Shown here: positions 29,803 through 40,342 of the stretch, piece by piece
Layout of the letters: every line of letters starts with the position of its first letter
Position numbering within the stretch: the first letter of the stretch is position 1
Origin: Zopfochytrium polystomum
Lineage: Eukaryota > Chytridiomycota > Chytridiomycetes > Chytridiales > Chytridiaceae
Length of the DNA stretch: 64,000 bases
Direction: 5' to 3'
NCBI GenBank assembly: GCA_025765615.1
Contig: JAIVFJ010000104.1
Span: forward strand, 1 to 64,000
Notes under the pieces: model-generated
What the model was told of the DNA's origin: nothing
The model's database searches: none
Seen by the model: the letters and a program-made list of their open reading frames with translations, nothing else
Translations under genes and position numbers: made by a program

Positions 29803-30026
29803 CCTCCACAAGTCCCTTTGGGCAAACAACCCTGGTGCGACTGGGCCAACCTGAAGCCTTTTCATACACTACCCAACAGCAAGACAGCAAGATCCTCTGC
29901 AACTGCAGTATTCATGCATGAGCTTGGCTGGAAGTATGCTTACTTAAAGCTGCTTTTGACTTGGCGCATGCAAAATCCTGGTGCTATTGCTGCAACTGAA
30001 GACATCCAAGCATCTCCAGCAGTCCA

Positions 30027-30099
30027 CGAGCATAGCAGGACTCAAACCTGCAATCTTTCGATCTGAAGTCGAACGTGGTAACCATTTCGCCATATGCCC
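30027..30099 (-). tRNA. tRNA-Arg-like gene with opal (TCA) anticodon
   Basis: Acceptor GGGCATA/TATGCTC (7 bp, one G-U), D arm TGGCGAAATGGTTACCACG, anticodon arm TTCGA-CTTCAGA-TCGAA and T arm GCAGG-TTTGAGT-CCTGC, with G at the discriminator. The body resembles tRNA-Arg(TCG), whose loop is CTTCGGA, but the anticodon is TCA, complementary to UGA. The variable arm is short, so it is not a tRNA-Sec. It could be an opal suppressor or a decayed Arg gene. Confidence 0.7.
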
Positions 30100-30164
30100 A
30101 CACCAATTCAGCTAAGCAGCGAGACGTCTGAAAGACTGTGAACTTTTCCTCCCTGCTCGTTTCC

Positions 30165-30166
<2 letters not shown>

Positions 30167-30204
<38 letters not shown>
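30167..30204. repeat. Poly(T) run of 38
   Basis: Uninterrupted T38, i.e. poly(A) on the minus strand. No element body or target duplication could be linked to it. Confidence 0.95.
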
Positions 30205-30207
<3 letters not shown>

Positions 30208-30982
30208 GTTGGTGTGTTGTGTCCTTTCATTTCACTCCCCTCCCCCTTACCGATCTGCACGTGGCTAGTGTTCAAGAGGACCAATGGCAAGGGGATTAAC
30301 AGCATGAAGGTGCAACAGTCAGGATCCTGCCAATCAAACTGGGCTCGAGCAAGAGACTTTGCCCACCGATGCTGTCTGTTGTAACTTGTGCTTGCTGTCA
30401 GTTTGGCATTTAGATAGCTAAAGGAAGGATAATGGTCAGTTGGAATTGGCAGGCCAAGTATCTCACCCCAGCAACCCAAGTGATTGCATTGCAAGTTTGC
30501 ACTTTTTTTTTTGCATGAGGAGAAACTTAATCAATGTAGCAAAAGTTGCACATGCTGCACAGCGCAACTTTGCATGGGGTAAAGTGCCTGTCTTGGTCAG
30601 GCTTCCACAGTCCAACCCCCCACATCATGCTGGATTCGCAACCTGACTTAAGTTTTTTGTTTATCTCTTTTTTTTTCGGCTGAGTGTGTCAGCCAGGAGC
30701 CAGACATTAGAATAAAGAAATTTGCAATCTTTCAGCTCAACAAGCCTAAAGCAAACACTCAACAGAAAGTTGAAGCTTTTTTTTCCAGCTTGTTCAAACA
30801 AATGCAAATTGCTGGTTTTGGCAAAGAACCCATTGGATTGTTAGTTTGGCCACTTGGACCATCGAATGACACCAGTCAGCCAATGAAATTTGACAAGGCC
30901 CAACACAGACAAAGACTGTTCACCTGGTCTGAACCTGAAGTGGTGCAGCACAGGTCATCAGGAGATGACCTCCCTTCCTGCA
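30205..30982. other. Non-coding interval
   Basis: T-rich stretches, no gene seen. Confidence 0.4.
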
Positions 30983-31056
30983 TGGTTTCACCGAGGTTCG
31001 AACTCGGGACCTCCTGTGTGTGAGACAGATGTGATAACCAACTACACCATGAAACC
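30983..31056 (-). tRNA. tRNA-Val(CAC)
   Basis: Minus strand: perfect 7-bp acceptor GGTTTCA/TGAAACC, A box TGGTGTAGTTGG, anticodon loop CTCACAC (anticodon CAC) and B box GAGTTCGAACCTC. Confidence 0.92.
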
Positions 31057-31457
31057 ACTGAAAAACAGACACTGCCTTCTCAATCAAATTTGCTCTTCTG
31101 CAATTCGACACTGATACAGGGCGAAACGTCCCAAGCTTCACTTTGAGACTGAAAAACTTAACAGACATTCACCTTTCCCTCATCACACTGTAAATGCCCA
31201 AACTGCTGAATAGGGTCTAACACAAATTGAGTCATTTTCAATGTTTGATTTGATTTGATTTGATTTTCTGAATATAAATGACAATTTTCCCATTTTATTC
31301 GGCCATTTGATTCAGAAAATTTTCAATTTTTTTTGGGCTGAACAGTCTGACATGGGAAGCTAAGGCGCCTTTTATTCATTAATTTTTTTTTTTCAGTTTC
31401 TCTCTCTCTCCTGATCCTGCAGTTTTTGTTTTTGTGTAAACTTTATTTCATAGGAGC

Positions 31458-31530
31458 GGGGAATTAGCTCAAATGGTAGAGCGCTCGCTTAGCATGCGAG
31501 AGGCACGGGAATCGATACCCCGATTCTCCA
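31458..31530 (+). tRNA. tRNA-Ala(AGC), second copy
   Basis: Differs from the gene at 4476 at only a few bases (GGTAGAGC in the D arm; CACGGGAATCG before the T arm); same anticodon arm. Confidence 0.92.
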
Positions 31531-34047
31531 AAACCAGCTACGTGTTATGACAGAACCAAAGTCCTTGGAAAGGAACAACAAAAAAAAAAAAAAAAAAAAG
31601 AAAAAATTAATGTGGGGATGGGACTAGAGAGGGTCCCTTTGGCAAAAAGCTGATGGAACTCAGCTTTTAATTCAGGGTTCAGTTGTTGTCCATATCTGAC
31701 GACAGAGAGAGTGCTCTGGACAGTTGTTTGCCCTTTGCGAGGTGGTGCTGGGCAAAGTGCTGGCGAGGTGCTGGCAGGATGCTTCCACCCTGTCCCTTTC
31801 AATTTGACATCAGCTTAAACCATCATCCTCCTGGGAACAGGCTTGCTGTTGGCTTTCAGGCGGCACGCTCACTGCCATGAAACTTTCACTGCTTCACATT
31901 TTTGTTCATTTCCACTGGACTGATTTTCTGTTGTTGTGAAACCAGAATTTTTTGGGCACTGACGTGCGCTTTTGTGCCTGAGTGTGTAAGGTCAGATGTT
32001 GCTGTTGTTGGTTTGGCTGATATACGAGTCCAAACGGTTATATGTAAAGAGCTTCAAGGAGGTCAAACTCGATTCAGGGATTAAAACGAGCGTCCCACTC
32101 CGCACTCAGCTCAGCTGTAAGGGCAATTACCCACTGGCGGCGAGTGCGCTGAAAGCGTGCTGGTGGGCTGAAGGGTTCATCTCAGTGGAAAACTTCTGCA
32201 GCATTTTCTTTCTACGAAAAGGAAAATTAGCGCTCACTTGCGTGAGTTATGTGTACAACAAGTGATATTGAATGTAGCAGGCCTTCCGGCGCTTGTCTCG
32301 ATTGCGCTCCCTTGAGGCAACTTGACTGTGCATTTGATAGTAGGCTCTATCGTCCGGTTGGTGGCAAAACACCCTTAGTCTCGAGAGGGTGTTCGCAGAG
32401 AGGTGGTTTCTTGCAATATGGCGGTTTGTATTGAAGCGCTTCGTACTTGTGTATGTGCAGCCCAACACCATTCAAAATGAGGTCGTCTTCATGTGGAGAC
32501 TAAGGTCCGCCATGCAGGTATACCGTCAGCTTTGCTGCACACGCAAAAGCTTCGAAATGGTAGGTTTGAGGAGTCTGTGCACATACCCTTTCCTGCACTT
32601 TCCCACGCTTTCCTGTCAATTCTCAATTTTCCTGTCAATTTTCAATGTGTATTGAGAACGCATGGTTTGAATCCAGGTGCAGCCTCAACATTTTGGTGGA
32701 CAATCTCCCCGCAGTGACAATTGTGATGGTGGGGGCCTTGAAGACACCCACAATCAGTCTGGAGTGTCGAGGGGAGGCTGGTTGGTGGTGGTGCCAAACA
32801 GAAAATTACACTGGTACACAGGGACCAAGAAGTCGAGTAGAACTAAGAGTTCTTCAACTTTTCAGCTCAAAATGAGCGTTCCCCGACCTCGGTGTGGTTA
32901 GCAGTAGGTCGGAGTCGGGTTTACTTAGGGGGTCGAGTACCGCGAGGTAGTACGCCCCAGGTTACGCGTTTTCTGGCCAGTTCAGCAGCGTAAAACACAA
33001 GAGAAGAGTTGCTTCCAACTCTTTCTGCCAGGGGAATTGCTAAATTCGCTTGTTATTCTCGAGGGTTAGGTTGGGTGTCCTTGCAACTCGGCTTTATATA
33101 GCGCAGAGTGTAAATTTGCTTGTTACAGATGGTTGGCGAGCGTAGCTCACTCCAAAACCTTTCCTATAGCAAGAGCAAGGTACTGTTAACCTTTTTAGCA
33201 CTGAGGAGCGCGAGGTTTACGGTATTTCCACGAATTTTACTGGAAACATACAGCTTAATTAAGAAAACTGCATTTTTCGAAATCTGGTGCATTTTGCATA
33301 ACAAGCATGCAGCTCCTCAATCATGAATAGTAAGAGAACAGCTTAGAGCATCTTTTAAGCCTACTGCCAGAGAGGGTTACGCTAACCCTTCCTAGCGAAA
33401 GTTAGCTTAGTGGGGGTCGCTGACAAAGTAGCAGATCGAAATCCGGTTGTAACACCTGATTCTACATATTAACTTCGAATGAAAAATACATATCCGTGAT
33501 GCTGAAAGCAAGCTCTACAAGCGTAGGGGTACGGCAGGTCCGCCGAAGGTCTCTACAAAAAGTCGAATTTCCGGACCTAACTCCGTGGATATTGCATGTA
33601 GCAAAAGCGTAACTATGTCGTTCAACAGCGCTCGGCGAGGGCTTTCCAACGCACTATCACGAAGGTCTCTAGCTAGTCTCTCCGCGGAGTTGCGATGTTG
33701 GGGCATCGATTCCCTCCGAACGCGCATTAACTTTGCGATTTTTTCTAATTTTCTTTTACTAATTAAAAGCTGCTAACTTTTGCAGATCCATACGCGGAAT
33801 TGGCATAGCTTTCAAACCCGCTATCCACGTGGTGGATATGTTGAGTTTTCGGGTCGAGTTACTAAGTGGTAACGTCAAAAACGAGGAGGTCTCGAACGAA
33901 AAAGTGCCACCCGGCTTTATCGTTGCCGACTTTCCTCGCCGATTTCTGTCGAGGATTTTCGTTCGCGAGCGTCGCGATCATGAAAAATACGTTCGAAATT
34001 CAATTGCGCGAGCCTTTTGGCTGACACAATTAACGGAAGCCCCCCCC
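31531..34047. other. Gene-free interval, CpG-rich from about 32240
   Basis: 31571-31610 is an A-rich run. 31960-31995 repeats the tRNA-Val upstream block without a tRNA. From about 32240 to 34047 the sequence becomes CpG-rich and unlike both flanks (many CGA/TCG/CGC words), with TATATAG at 33096-33102. Short ORFs on both strands (for example 33515-33727 minus, Arg-rich) have no recognisable domain. It ends in a C run at the next element. Confidence 0.45.
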
Positions 34048-35498
34048 TGTGAGACTATACTCACTCCTTTGACCCTGGGATCTGGGCCCTAGAGTGAGGG
34101 AAAGCAAATAATAGGCTAAAACTAACTTTATTGGGCTGTTGTCTAGGGGGTGTTTCAACCCTACTACTTGCCTAGTCCACGAAGTATCCCTACTGATCTG
34201 TCTAACAGGGGTCTCAAACACAAAGAATGAACATTCAGAGGGACAATCCTCTGAAGGATCGGTGCCAGAGCACTGATTACTTGCGTGGCTGCGGGCCGAT
34301 GCGAGGGGGAAACGGAAGGGCACTCCTGAGGGCCCAACACAACCGCAGAATAAAGAGAGAGAAGAGGGAAACGGGGGCTTTTATCTCAGGAACCTAATCT
34401 CAAATACAACAGGAGCAGTTAATAGCAACGGGACGGACAGGGCGCAACCTAGTGCCCTCGTCGCAGACGGTGCTGCAGGAGCCCTCGTCGTCGCCAGCGA
34501 CAGGGGGGAAAGAGAGAAGGGAGTTGACTATGAAGGGGTTGGAAGATCGCCAGCAGGGAACTCGCATGCAGAAACACCTGCAATCGTACAAGCACCCCGC
34601 TGGGCTGCGTCGGCACGATCACTCGACCAACGGACTTTATCGCATCGCTCTCGTACTCACACATCTCACCCTCACAGCAATAGGACCGAGGCAGGCGCTT
34701 GTAGATCGAACTCTCAGGTGTCGGGGGCTGCACCGGGTGCAGCCACCAACACCCTCGCAGGGACAGGAAGGTTGGGGGACAACAACGCCGTCATCGTCGC
34801 CACACCACCACCGTCGTCGCAGCAGGCAAGCGCCAGGGATCCTCACTCCAACACAGAGCCAGCAATGTCACACAGTCGCTGGTGGGGTCAGCTGCATTCC
34901 CCACCCATGGCCCCTTACGAGGAGCCCCACGAAGGGACCATGTACACACCCGGGTGTGTACCATCTCTCACTACCCTCACCTTGCGAGCCAGATGGATTT
35001 GAAGGGACTCTGTATTGGTACCAATGGACAGAAATCAGATTGAAGAAAAAAGGAAAAAGAGAAATGGCCCAAAAACAGAGAGAGAGAAAATTGACAAGTC
35101 AACCCCCTGACTTGGAGCATCCACCATAAATGCTCTAAGTCCCCCCAACCCTATGCGTATATGTACAAGTGCCGAAAATAAATAATAAATTAGGCGGGCT
35201 TGGGGTACAGCCTGTCAGGCACCCCATCCCTAGGCAGTTGGGCAGTCTCTGTTAGTCACTGAAAAAGAAAATATGTTGAGAAAACCCTGGTGCAACGGAA
35301 ACTGTTAAGACGAAAGTAGTAAAAGCAGGCCCAATAATAAAGACAGGTTAGCCGCAAATACACTTTGATAACGCCTTGGAAACTAAAGAACCAGGAGCAA
35401 TAATAGGGGTCCCTATCCTTGCAGTTTATGACAGGTACGCTTGTTTTTGCGAATAAAATCCCTAGACTTTATCACTGAGACCTCAGTGTAGTCTCACA
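34048..35498 (+). mobile_element. 1.45-kb TG...CA element, copy 1
   Basis: Begins TGTGAGACTATACT and ends with the inverted match AGTGTAGTCTCACA (10 perfect bp, about 14 with one mismatch). No target duplication is visible: C run on the left, AGAGA on the right. The internal ORF found in copies 2 and 3 is frameshifted here. Confidence 0.8.
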
Positions 35499-36709
35499 AG
35501 AGAAAGAAAACGTTTTATCTTATTCTTTGCTGTCTTTCAGCATTATCAAAAACTTGTCACGCTTGGATTGCTGTTCAAACAAAATGGGAAAAGATTTTCT
35601 GGACAAACCAACGGACCCCCCACTTTTTTTTTTCTGTGCAGTGTCGATTCCAATCTGCACACAGCAACATTTTAACGAAGCAGCAGTATTTGTCCCTTTT
35701 TTCTGGCCATGGGGAGGACACAATTACGCCTGAGTTGCGTCATGTTGTAGCCTCACCTGGGAATGATCAGGCTTTCTCTCCTTGAAATTGCCCCTCACCT
35801 GGTGGGCTCTTGAAAACAAAAAGCAGAGTGTATATAATGGAACTTTTTGGAACAAAGTTCTAGTCGTGTACTGCTGCAGGTGTGGTCCACTCTGAGGACA
35901 CTGACCAACTTTGCTGTTCTTGCTGGAAAATGTATTGGAGAAGGTGAGATACTAGTCAACAGAGTAACACTGGGTATTTGCCACATTCATAGGCATTGTC
36001 CAACAGTGGGTTCAGTGGTAGAATTATTGCCTGACGCACAGTAGGCCTGTTGCCCTCAACACACTGTCTGTCCAATACCTTTTTAGGGCTCTGGAGTCAC
36101 CTTCCTGATTTGGGAACTGAAACCCACACAAGACCCCTTCACCAGCCCAGTCCCCCATCTTTTGCCAACAGCACAAACACCACAAACAGACAGTAGAGCT
36201 GGGACAAGAAAGAGGAGGATTTGGTCACATCCAGACTCGAACTGGAGACCGTCTGTGTGTTAGACAGACGTGATAACCAACTACACCATGTGACCAGTGC
36301 AAACTTATCGTGGAGTTTGCAAAATTTTGTGGGAAGAACGACAACAACCAGTTTAGCCAAGTAAACAAATAGGCTAGCATGCCTGACTCTTCTACTGTGC
36401 TGAGACTTTGCCTTGTGGCAAATGTGTCTCACTTAGGAACATCATACAATTATAAAGAGGCTGGGTGCAGATCTGTGCCTCACTGTAAATGAAAGGGGAG
36501 AAAAAGAAAAAAACCAAAGCTGCTTTCCTGATTAAGTGCACGTGGTATGACTTGAACACAGTTCTGGAGTATGCACACGATCAATGGGCAGTGCTGGTGG
36601 CCATCGTACTGCATAGTCAATCTCCTGGAGCTCAGACATATGCTTGGAGGTACAGTGCCGATATTTATGGTGAGACGCTTGGCTAGTGTGGTGTATGTCC
36701 GAGTAGCTG
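35499..36709. other. Interval between inverted element copies
   Basis: Holds tRNA-Val at 36222; otherwise no gene. 36706-36709 (GCTG) is the left target duplication of copy 2. Confidence 0.4.
36222..36295 (-). tRNA. tRNA-Val(AAC), second copy
   Basis: Acceptor GGTCACA/TGTGACC perfect, anticodon loop CTAACAC (anticodon AAC), B box CAGTTCGAGTCTG. Very similar to 7342-7415. Confidence 0.92.
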
Positions 36710-38164
36710 TGTGAGACTACACCGAGGTCTCAGTGATAAAGTCTAGGATTTTATTCGCAAAAACAAGCGTACCTGTCATAAAACCGCAAGGATCGGGACC
36801 CCTATTATTGCTCCCGGTTCTTTAGTTTCCAAGGCGTTATCAAAGTGTATTTGCGGCTAACCCTGTCTTTATTATTGGGTCTGCTTTTACTACTTTCGTC
36901 TTAACAGTTTCCGTTGCACCAGGGTTTCCTCAACATATTTTCTTTTTCGGTGACTAACGGAGACTGCCCGACTGCCGAGGGATGGGGTGCCTGACAGGCT
37001 GTACCCCAAGCCCGCCTAATTTATTATTTATTTTTGGCACTTGTACATACATGCATAGGGTTGGGGGGGGACTTAGAGCATTTGTGGTGGATGCTCCAAG
37101 TCAGGGGGGTTGACTTGTCAATTTTCTCTCTCTCTGTTTTTGGGCCATTTCTCTTTTTCCTTTTTTCTTCAATCTGATTTCTGTCCATTGGCACCAATAC
37201 AGAGTCCCTTCAAATCCATCTGGCTCGCAAGGTGAGGGTAGTGAGAGATGGTACACACCCGGGTGTGTACATGGTCCCTTCGTGGGGCTCCTCTTAAGGG
37301 GCCGTGGGTGGGGAACGCAGCTGGCCCCACCAGCGACTGTGTGACATTGCCGGCTCTGTGTTGGAGTGAGGATCCCTGGCGCTTGCCCGCCGCGATGACA
37401 GTGGTGGTGGTGGTGACGACGATGGCATTGTTGTCCTCGACCTTCCCGTCCCCGCGAGGGTGTTGGCGGCTGCGCCCGGTGCGGCCCCCGACACCTGAGA
37501 GTTCGATCTACAAGCGCCTGCCTCGGTCCTATTGCTGTGAGGGTGAGATGTGTGAGTACGAGTGCGATGCGATAAAGCCCGTTGGTCGAGTGATCGTGCC
37601 GACGCAGCCCGGCGGGGTGCGTGTACGATCGCAGGTGTTTCCGCGTGCGAGTTCCCTGCTGGCGACCTTCCGACCCCTACATAGTCGACTCCCTTCTCTC
37701 TCTCCCCCCTGTCGCTGGCGACGACGAGGGCTCCTGCAGCACCGTCCGCGACGAGGGGCGCTAGGTCGCGCCCTGTCCGTCCCGTCGCTATTAACCGCTC
37801 CTGTTGTATTTGAGATTAGGTTCCTGAGATAAAAACCCCCGTTTCCCTCTTCTCTCTCTTTATTCTGCGGTTGTGTTGCGCCCTCGGGAGTGCCCTTCCA
37901 TTTCCCCTCGCATCGGCCCGCGGCCACGCGAGTAATCGGTGCTCCAGCACCGATCCTTCAGAGGATTGTCCCTCTGAATGCTCATTCTTTGTGTTTGAGA
38001 CCCCTGTTAGACAGATCAGTAGGGATACTTCGTGGACTAGGCAAGTAGTAGGGTTGAAACACCCCCTAGACAACAGCCCAATAAAGTTAGTTTTAGCCTA
38101 TTATTTGCTTTCCCTCACTCTAGGGCCCAGATCCCAGGGTCAAAGGAGTGAGTATAGTCTCACA
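36710..38164 (-). mobile_element. 1.45-kb TG...CA element, copy 2 (inverted)
   Basis: Opposite orientation to copies 1 and 3. A 4-bp duplication GCTG flanks it (36706-36709, 38165-38168). It holds the palindrome GTACACACCCGGGTGTGTAC at 37251-37270 and an open frame 37248-37832 on the plus strand of the window. Either a solo LTR of an absent element or a non-autonomous transposon; TGT termini and 4-bp duplications would also fit Ginger-type DNA transposons. Confidence 0.85.
37248..37832 (+). CDS. Conserved ORF inside the 1.45-kb element, function unknown
   Basis: 194 codons from ATG at 37248, starting inside the palindrome. Copy 3 has a collinear 193-codon frame (49487-48906 minus); copy 1 is broken. 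The best conserved block is TPESSIYKRLPRSYCCEGEM, then CEYECDAIKPVGR. It is Pro/Arg-rich with no recognised domain. Long antisense ORFs cover the same GC-rich sequence, so coding is unproven. Confidence 0.25.
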   Translation: MVHTRVCTWSLRGAPLKGPWVGNAAGPTSDCVTLPALCWSEDPWRLPAAMTVVVVVTTMALLSSTFPSPRGCWRLRPVRPPTPESSIYKRLPRSYCCEGEMCEYECDAIKPVGRVIVPTQPGGVRVRSQVFPRASSLLATFRPLHSRLPSLSPPCRWRRRGLLQHRPRRGALGRALSVPSLLTAPVVFEIRFLR

Positions 38165-38366
38165 GCTGCCACATAGTTCAAGGACACGCTGCTCATGTCT
38201 AGCATATTGCATATGTAGCGGGAAGCGTCCAGTCCGCCTAACAGGCGCCAGCATTGCAGCGAGGGGATAAAGATGAAATAGCTCCCACCATAGGCTACCA
38301 CATCCTTATTGTCTATACACAGATTAGCTACTATCTTCTCATTAGTCTATAGGTCCGTAAGGTAAG
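38165..38366. other. Leader of the viral-like block
   Basis: Begins with the GCTG duplication; no ORF. It probably belongs to the decayed viral block whose left border is hidden by the inserted element. Confidence 0.4.
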
Positions 38367-40342
38367 ATGCAAGAGTTGGGAAATCGTCAACAATCCAACG
38401 TGGCACAGTTGGGTGCGCATTTACCGTCGATTGGTGACTTGATCGCAATGTCATCTGCAGCTCGTCAGTCTCGTGCTCTTAAAATGTACCAGCAGATGCT
38501 CACAGACAAGTGGCTCCCATTTGTTGTCACGTTCGAACGCCAGCACTACCACGTGTACATGCTACTCCCGTCTGGCGACGAGCAGCGAAAGCGTGTGCTG
38601 AGGATCACAATGGCACGAGGGATTGAACGCAAGGTAGTGAGGATTGTGTTCCAAGTGCCCGACACTGGTAGTTTTGAGATACTAGCTAAGACCACGGCAG
38701 TCACACCATGCAGTGAGGTGGACGTATTCCCAGTGAGTGATAACGACCAATCGTTCCTGCGTGTAGCAGCTATATGCGGGTATGGCACGCTCGTTGCCTG
38801 GCTATGGCCCTGGGCTTGAGCTGGTGAATGAGATCAGGTACAGATGCGTGGGACTTGACATCGAACAGACATCAGCACTACGCAACGGAGCATACCCTCT
38901 GCCCTGTGATCTGCTGATATCTGCTGCCATAGTTACGTGGGATTTACGGAGGCTATGCAGGTATGTAAGTGGCACTCATAATGCTGCACTGTTCGATGCT
39001 AAGCGTGGATATGACATAGCCAAGGTCAGTAATTCAGCTGATCTAGTGTCATGGGTCATTGGCTGGTTGCTGTGCAACAATCCCGACGTAGTGTTCATAC
39101 ACTTTGGATTCAGCTACGACATCCCGGTGCTAGCAGCCCATGCTCCGCACATACTGGATCAGTATTTTGAGGCACGGAATCTAGGCGCAGTAGGCAAAGG
39201 AGTGGATCTCGTGCTACCACAGACTGTGGTTGTTGACACATTCCGCTATGCTGACAAGGTGCATCGGTCTGACTTCAAGTCACTGTCACTGGATGATATG
39301 GCGAATCACTATGGGCTGGGAGGGAAGCACATACAGCCACACATGATATACGGCCTGATACAGAGGAGGACATATCCGAGATGATCTTCTACAACATGCA
39401 CGACGCATATCTTCACTTGACACTGGGCAAAGCGTCAGGCTTCCTGGATGAGATAGTGACACTGAGCACATACTGCAAGTGCCCGTTGACTGATTCCACT
39501 CGCTATATCACAGGTACGATGGCAGCTACTCTGATTGCGTCATACGCTCTCTCCCATGGACAGGTGGTCGATTGGTCCAGCGACAGATACGCATCTAAGG
39601 TAGTGTCAGGAGCAAGGGTATTGCAGCCCAAGAGAGGGTATTACACTGGCTTACTATTGATGGACTTTGCTTCTATGTATCCCACTATCATGGCTTCAGT
39701 CAACATATCCGCAGAGACAGTACATGACCTACTGAGCGAGATGCAGGGAACACATGCTCCAGTCTCTTCTCAATTATACGTACCATTCAAGCGTAGGAGT
39801 GCGAAACGTGCACTGAGATCACTTGTTGCGAATGGCCAGATCCAGGAGGGCGCGGTGTACTGGGATCAGGAGAATACGTACATCGGAATCAGTGGGCGTG
39901 TAGCTCGGATTGACTGCACCAGGAGGTCATCAGCAGCAATAGCATTGCAGACACTCATTGAGCGCAGGACGCAAGTCGGCAAGAGCACCGAGCCAGGATG
40001 GGCGCTGAAGGTAGCAGCCAATAGCATGTACGGTGTGTTTGCATCATCCAATTCCGGCCTGTTCAACTATCTCGCAGGTTCATCTGTCACAACAATCGGC
40101 AGATGGCTGATCACTGTGGTTGAGGCTGTGTCCTACATGCTGGGCTACGACATCATATACAGTGACACTGATTCTGTGTTTGTATGCAAGAGAGAGGGTA
40201 AGCAATCGTGCAGTGAAGAGACACTAAGCACAGTCATTGAATCTGTACTCTTGTTTACTCCCGTGCCATCCATCAAGCTGGAGGTGGAGGCATACTATTC
40301 ACACTTCGTATTGCTGGACAAGAAAATGTACTACGGCATGAC
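38367..40342 (+). pseudogene. Family-B DNA polymerase, delta-like, broken
   Basis: Three collinear open frames (38367-38819, 38782-39384, 39381-about 40342) change frame at short overlaps. In order: an N-terminal beta-rich region; Exo I (GLDIEQ), Exo II region (FGFSYDIPVL), Exo III region (SLSLDDMANHY); palm motif A DFASMYPTIM, motif B KVAANSMYG, motif C YSDTDSVF, and KKMYYGM of the KxY motif. The motifs are of the RNA-primed delta/virus type, not the protein-primed type. The polymerase would replicate a large DNA genome with proofreading. It is cut after the KxY motif by a LINE at about 40343. Possible remaining C-terminal sequence resumes near 41590. Confidence 0.85.

Noticed and set aside
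30027..30099. Selenocysteine tRNA
   Set aside because: Short variable arm and 7-bp acceptor stem; tRNA-Sec has longer acceptor/T stems and a long variable arm.
34452..35129. 225-codon ORF in the 1.45-kb element copy 1
   Set aside because: Runs antisense to the ORF conserved in copies 2 and 3 and is not kept at equal length in them.
34048..38164. A complete LTR retrotransposon with 1.45-kb LTRs
   Set aside because: The two copies are inverted relative to each other and enclose only tRNA-containing DNA without pol.
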